Source: Sphingomonadaceae bacterium
GTDB taxonomy: Bacteria > Pseudomonadota > Alphaproteobacteria > Sphingomonadales > Sphingomonadaceae
Reading direction: 5' to 3'
Assembly: GCA_025056155.1 (NCBI GenBank)
Contig: JANWWL010000004.1
Span: 434,001-498,000, forward strand
DNA: 64,000 nt
Below are positions 61,025 through 64,000 of the stretch, in pieces. The notes beneath the pieces were generated by a model. That model worked only from the letters and a program-made list of their open reading frames with translations. It was not told the DNA's origin and did no database searches. The first letter of the stretch is position 1. Each line of letters opens with the position of its first letter. A program made the translations under genes and the position numbers.

Positions 61025-61492
61025 ATGGGCATGACGGTCGGGACCGAAGCCGAGGAAGGGGCCATGATGGCCGAGATCAACACCACGCCGCTCGTCGACG
61101 TGATGTTGGTCCTCCTCATCATCTTCCTGATCACGGTGCCCGTCGTCATCCAGGTCGTTCCGGTCGAACTGCCCAAGGTGGCGAACATTCCCACGACGAC
61201 GAAGCCCGAGAACGTTCCCCTCTCCATCAACCGGAACTGCGAAATCTTCTGGGGTCTCACCCGGCTCGACGGGGTGGAGCAGTTGCGGGAACGCGGGGCG
61301 GCCTATCTTCTGGCGGAGGTGGAGGCCCAGAAGGCTCGCGGGGCCAAGATCGAACTTCCCGAGGCCCATATCCGGGCCGACAAGGATACCGAGTTCCGCT
61401 GCGTGGGCGGGGCCATCTTCGCCCTGCAGCGGGCCGGTTACCAGAAGATCGGGTTCATTTCCGAGCCGCCGCTGGGTGCGGTGACGCGCTGA
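61025..61492 (+). CDS. exbD: Biopolymer transport protein ExbD, first copy
   Basis: A 155-residue single-TM protein. MMAEINTTPLVDVMLVLLIIFLITVPVV (about 14-41) holds the conserved Asp of the proton path in the DVMLVLLI motif. The periplasmic domain has VELPKVANIP near 48 and LRADKDTEFR-like HIRADKDTEFRCVGGAIFALQRAG near 120. It lies 39 bp after exbB. The second ExbD gene starts 39 bp downstream. Confidence 0.95.
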   Translation: MGMTVGTEAEEGAMMAEINTTPLVDVMLVLLIIFLITVPVVIQVVPVELPKVANIPTTTKPENVPLSINRNCEIFWGLTRLDGVEQLRERGAAYLLAEVEAQKARGAKIELPEAHIRADKDTEFRCVGGAIFALQRAGYQKIGFISEPPLGAVTR

Positions 61493-61531
61493 GCGGCGGA
61501 CGGCGGAAGCGCGCGAGCGGACGGAGGGCGC

Positions 61532-61960
61532 ATGGCCATCTCGATGGGAAGTGCCGGCGAAGGCGAGCCGATGGGCGACATGAACACCACGCCGCTCATC
61601 GACGTGATGCTCGTGCTGCTCATCATGTTCATCGTGACGATCCCCATCCAGACGCACGCGGTGAAACTGGATCTGCCGCCACCCAACCCGAACCCCCAGA
61701 ACATCGATCCGGTGTTCAACCAGATCAACATCGACTTCCTGAACACCATTTACTGGAATGACCAGGAAGTGACGATGGAACAGCTTGAGACCTACCTGCG
61801 GCAGGTGGGGGCCATGCCGACCGATCAGCAGCCCGAGTTGCGCCTGCGGCCCGACGCCATGGCGCGCTACGAGGTGGTGGATGCCGTGATGGCCAAGGCC
61901 CAGCAGGCCGGCATCAAGAAGATGGGCTTCGTGGGCAACGAGGCCTACGCGAACCTTTAG
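61532..61960 (+). CDS. exbD: Biopolymer transport protein ExbD, second copy
   Basis: A 142-residue ExbD paralog with the same N-terminal block, GDMNTTPLIDVMLVLLIMFIVTIPI (about 15-39). Its periplasmic part differs: LDLPPPNPNPQNIDPVFNQINIDF, then LRPDAMARYEVVDAVMAKAQQAGIKKMGFVGN. Motors with two ExbD types occur in other Gram-negatives; the second may tune which TonB or receptor is served. Last gene of the unit, before a hairpin. Confidence 0.94.
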   Translation: MAISMGSAGEGEPMGDMNTTPLIDVMLVLLIMFIVTIPIQTHAVKLDLPPPNPNPQNIDPVFNQINIDFLNTIYWNDQEVTMEQLETYLRQVGAMPTDQQPELRLRPDAMARYEVVDAVMAKAQQAGIKKMGFVGNEAYANL

Positions 61961-61969
61961 GCGCCCGTC

Positions 61970-61988
61970 GGCGCCGGGGGCCGGCGCC
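61970..61988 (+). terminator. Hairpin after the second exbD
   Basis: GGCGCCGG (61970-61977) pairs perfectly with CCGGCGCC (61981-61988) around GGG, 10 bp after the exbD stop. No T-run. The 333-bp gap up to the ABC gene (61961-62293) otherwise shows only GC-rich sequence and no gene. Confidence 0.5.
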
Positions 61989-62293
61989 GGGAGGCTTGGC
62001 GAGGGGGGACGGCGCGAGGGCCGGCGCGGGGGTCTGGCGAGGGCGTGGGCCTCGGCGTGGCGGGCGGTTGCCACCTTCAGCGGGGGGAACCAGCGCGGTC
62101 GCCGGAAGCTTCAGGGTCGCGGCAAACGCCGGCACAGGGGCCTGGCGGCCGCACGCCGCGGCGCAAGGCCGCCAAGCCCCAGATGAACCCTCGAAGCGGG
62201 GATTTCTCGATCGCGGCGTTCCCGTCCGTCTCCTCAGGCTTGCGTGCCGCGGCTCTTCGGGCGGGTGGGTCGGCCGCCGGGTCGTGGCGGAAC

Positions 62294-64000
62294 TTAGGCG
62301 GCCTCGCCTTCGAGCTGCAGGCGGGCCAGTCGCGCATAAAGGCCGCCCCGGGCCAGCAGCGCCCTGTGTCGACCCTCCTCCACGATTTGGCCTCGATCCA
62401 TCACCAGGATCCGGTCGGCGTCCCGCACCGTCGACAGGCGATGGGCGATCACCAGCGTGGTGCGGCCGGCCATCAGCCGTTCCAGCGCCTCGGCCACCAG
62501 CCGTTCGCTTTCCGCATCCAGGGCCGAGGTCGCCTCGTCGAGCAACAGGATGGGCGAATCCTTGAGAAGCGCCCGGGCGATGGCGAGTCGCTGCCGCTGG
62601 CCGCCCGAGAGTCGAACGCCACCCTCGCCCACCAGCGTCTCGAGACCCTCCGGCAGGGCCCGGATGAAGCTCGCGGCGTTGGCCGCCTCCGCCGCGGCCC
62701 ACAGCTCGGCCTCGCACGCTTCGGGCCGTGCGTAGGCCAGATTGTGCCGAATGGTGCCGGAGAACAGCACGGGTTCCTGGGGCACCAAGGCCAAGCGGGC
62801 GCGCACGGCCTCGGGGTCGGCCTCGCGCAGGTCCACCCCGTCGAGCCGCACGCATCCGCTGGTGGGATCGTGGAAGCGGAGCGCCAACTGGAACAGGGTG
62901 GACTTCCCCGCACCCGACGGCCCCACGATCGCTACCCGTTCGCCCGCCGCCACCCGGAACGACACGCCGGCCAGCACCTCCACGTCGGGGCGGGCGGGGT
63001 AGCGGAATCGCACCTCGGCGAAGGCGAGCTCGCCGCGCGGGGGTGAGGGGAGCGGGCGGGGGGTGGCCGGGGCTGCGATCCGCGGCCGGGTCGCCAGCAG
63101 CTCCGCAATCCGCGCCGAGGCGCCCGCCGCGCGCATGAAGTCCCCCCACACCTCCGACAAGGCCCCCACCGCGCCGGCCACGATGGCGCTGGCCAGCACG
63201 AAGGCCGCGATCGTGCCGCCCGACAGCCGCCCTTCGATCACGTCGATCGCCCCTTCCCACAGCACCAGGGTGATGGCGCCGAAGGCGAGCAGGATCACGA
63301 CGGCCGTCATCCAGGCGCGCACCGCGATGCGGCGCCGGGCGGCCTCGAAGGCGCGCTCGGCTGTGGCGGCGAACCGGGCGGCCTCGCGGGCCGACGCTCC
63401 GAACGCCTTGACCGTGGCGATGGCCCGCAGCGTTTCCGACACCTGGGCCCCGACGTCGGCCACTCGGTCCTGGCTGCGGCGGGACAGGGTGCGAACGCGC
63501 TGGCCCAGCACCATGATGGGCGCGACCACCAGCGGGATTACGAGCAGGATGAGCCCGGTGAGCTTGGGCGACAGCCAGAAGAGATACCCAAGCCCCCCCG
63601 CCCCGATCACCAGGTTCCGCAAGGCGACCGAGGCAGACGAGGCCACCACCTGGTCGATGATCGTGGTGTCGGCGGTGAGGCGGGAGGCGATCTCCGACGG
63701 TGCGTTGAGTTCGAAGAAGGCCGGGTCGAGCGCCAGCAGATGGGCGTGCACCCGGGCCCTGAGGTCGGCCACGACCCGCTCGCCGATCCACGACACGAAG
63801 TAGAAGCGCACCGCCGTGGCCACCGCGAGCACGCCCACGATGCCGAGCAGCAGCAGGAACCAGGGCGCGATGGCCTGCGGGTCCCGGGCGCCGAACCCGC
63901 GGTCGATGACCAGCCGGAAACCCTGGGGGATGGCGAGCGTGGCCGCGGCCGCGACCACGAGGGCGAGAAGTGCTGCCGCCAGCGCCCCCGGGTAGCGCCG
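62294..64000 (-). CDS. ABC exporter, fused permease and ATPase (MsbA/HlyB-like), 5' end outside window
   Basis: 568 residues are visible; the reading frame stays open to the window edge and the start lies beyond. The permease part has about six TM helices. The ATPase part has Walker A GPSGAGKST (near 62910), the signature LSGGQRQRLAIARALL (near 62600), Walker B ILLLDEATSALDAESERLV (near 62530) and VIAHRLSTVRDADRI. FRYPARPDVEVLAGVSF marks the A-loop region. Typical half-transporter acting as a homodimer. The substrate, lipid or peptide, cannot be told. Confidence 0.9.
   Translation of the reverse strand, partial: RRYPGALAAALLALVVAAAATLAIPQGFRLVIDRGFGARDPQAIAPWFLLLLGIVGVLAVATAVRFYFVSWIGERVVADLRARVHAHLLALDPAFFELNAPSEIASRLTADTTIIDQVVASSASVALRNLVIGAGGLGYLFWLSPKLTGLILLVIPLVVAPIMVLGQRVRTLSRRSQDRVADVGAQVSETLRAIATVKAFGASAREAARFAATAERAFEAARRRIAVRAWMTAVVILLAFGAITLVLWEGAIDVIEGRLSGGTIAAFVLASAIVAGAVGALSEVWGDFMRAAGASARIAELLATRPRIAAPATPRPLPSPPRGELAFAEVRFRYPARPDVEVLAGVSFRVAAGERVAIVGPSGAGKSTLFQLALRFHDPTSGCVRLDGVDLREADPEAVRARLALVPQEPVLFSGTIRHNLAYARPEACEAELWAAAEAANAASFIRALPEGLETLVGEGGVRLSGGQRQRLAIARALLKDSPILLLDEATSALDAESERLVAEALERLMAGRTTLVIAHRLSTVRDADRILVMDRGQIVEEGRHRALLARGGLYARLARLQLEGEAA

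Overview
The window is an ordinary chromosomal stretch of a very GC-rich alphaproteobacterium. Four things support this: a circularly permuted two-piece tmRNA whose tag is ANDNEAFAIAA, the gene order tRNA-Tyr/tRNA-Gly/rlmB next to tRNA-Trp-secE-nusG-rplKAJL-rpoBC, an alphaproteobacterial-type SspB, and PEPxxWA-CTERM proteins. The ACP/ornithine decarboxylase/deoxyhypusine-synthase-like set and a TonB-ExbB-ExbD-ExbD set would suit a Rhodospirillales-like lineage, but the window alone cannot fix the genus. No prophage, insertion sequence, CRISPR array or plasmid function is visible.

Layout. 1-3.6 kb: end of rsmE, a PEP-CTERM gene on the minus strand, gshA, and rlmB behind tRNA-Tyr and tRNA-Gly. 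4.0-16.5 kb: tRNA-Trp, secE, nusG, rplK, rplA, an L10-type leader, rplJ, rplL, rpoB, rpoC. 16.7-20.9 kb: a glycosyltransferase, the split tmRNA gene ssrA, sspB, gmk, a small lipoprotein and a 23S rRNA m5U methyltransferase. 21-24.6 kb: a second PEP-CTERM gene behind a sigma-54 promoter, then a minus-strand ACP/ornithine decarboxylase/DHS-like set. 24.6-30 kb: dapF, ftsY, ispZ, a HEPN-like protein, an aldehyde dehydrogenase and a metallophosphoesterase. 30-40 kb: cysK, an MFS transporter, purL, an SDR, tsaC, an acyl-CoA dehydrogenase, cysQ, two small envelope or redox genes. 40-46 kb: a minus-strand macromolecular-synthesis cluster (yqeY, an inserted methyltransferase, dnaG, rpoD, a coupled secreted protein). 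46.4-52 kb: carA, carB, greA, a rhomboid protease and a frameshifted DUF4170 gene. 52-57 kb: an envelope operon (DUF883-like, holin-X-like, DUF3618-like, MlaC, gamma-carbonic anhydrase), MaoC and MscS. 57-62 kb: an SDR plus folB, a secreted protein, and tonB-exbB-exbD-exbD. 62.3 kb to the end: an ABC exporter cut by the window edge.

How the parts fit. Most of the window makes and controls proteins and RNA: polymerase core and main sigma factor, ribosomal proteins, primase, tRNAs, rRNA methylation, GreA, and trans-translation with its proteolysis adaptor SspB beside ssrA. Short promoters recur with a good TTG -35, mostly a 17-bp spacer and a GC-rich -10 starting TA (TAGCGG, TAACGC, TAACGA and relatives). 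Several genes have such a -10 only 5-9 bp before the start codon, so their mRNAs may be leaderless.

Less ordinary points are the hidden permuted ssrA, the sigma-54 promoter of a PEP-CTERM gene, the one-base frameshift in DUF4170, the lower-GC methyltransferase inside the yqeY-dnaG-rpoD cluster, and the HEPN-like protein behind ispZ. I did not find a clearly new multi-gene system.
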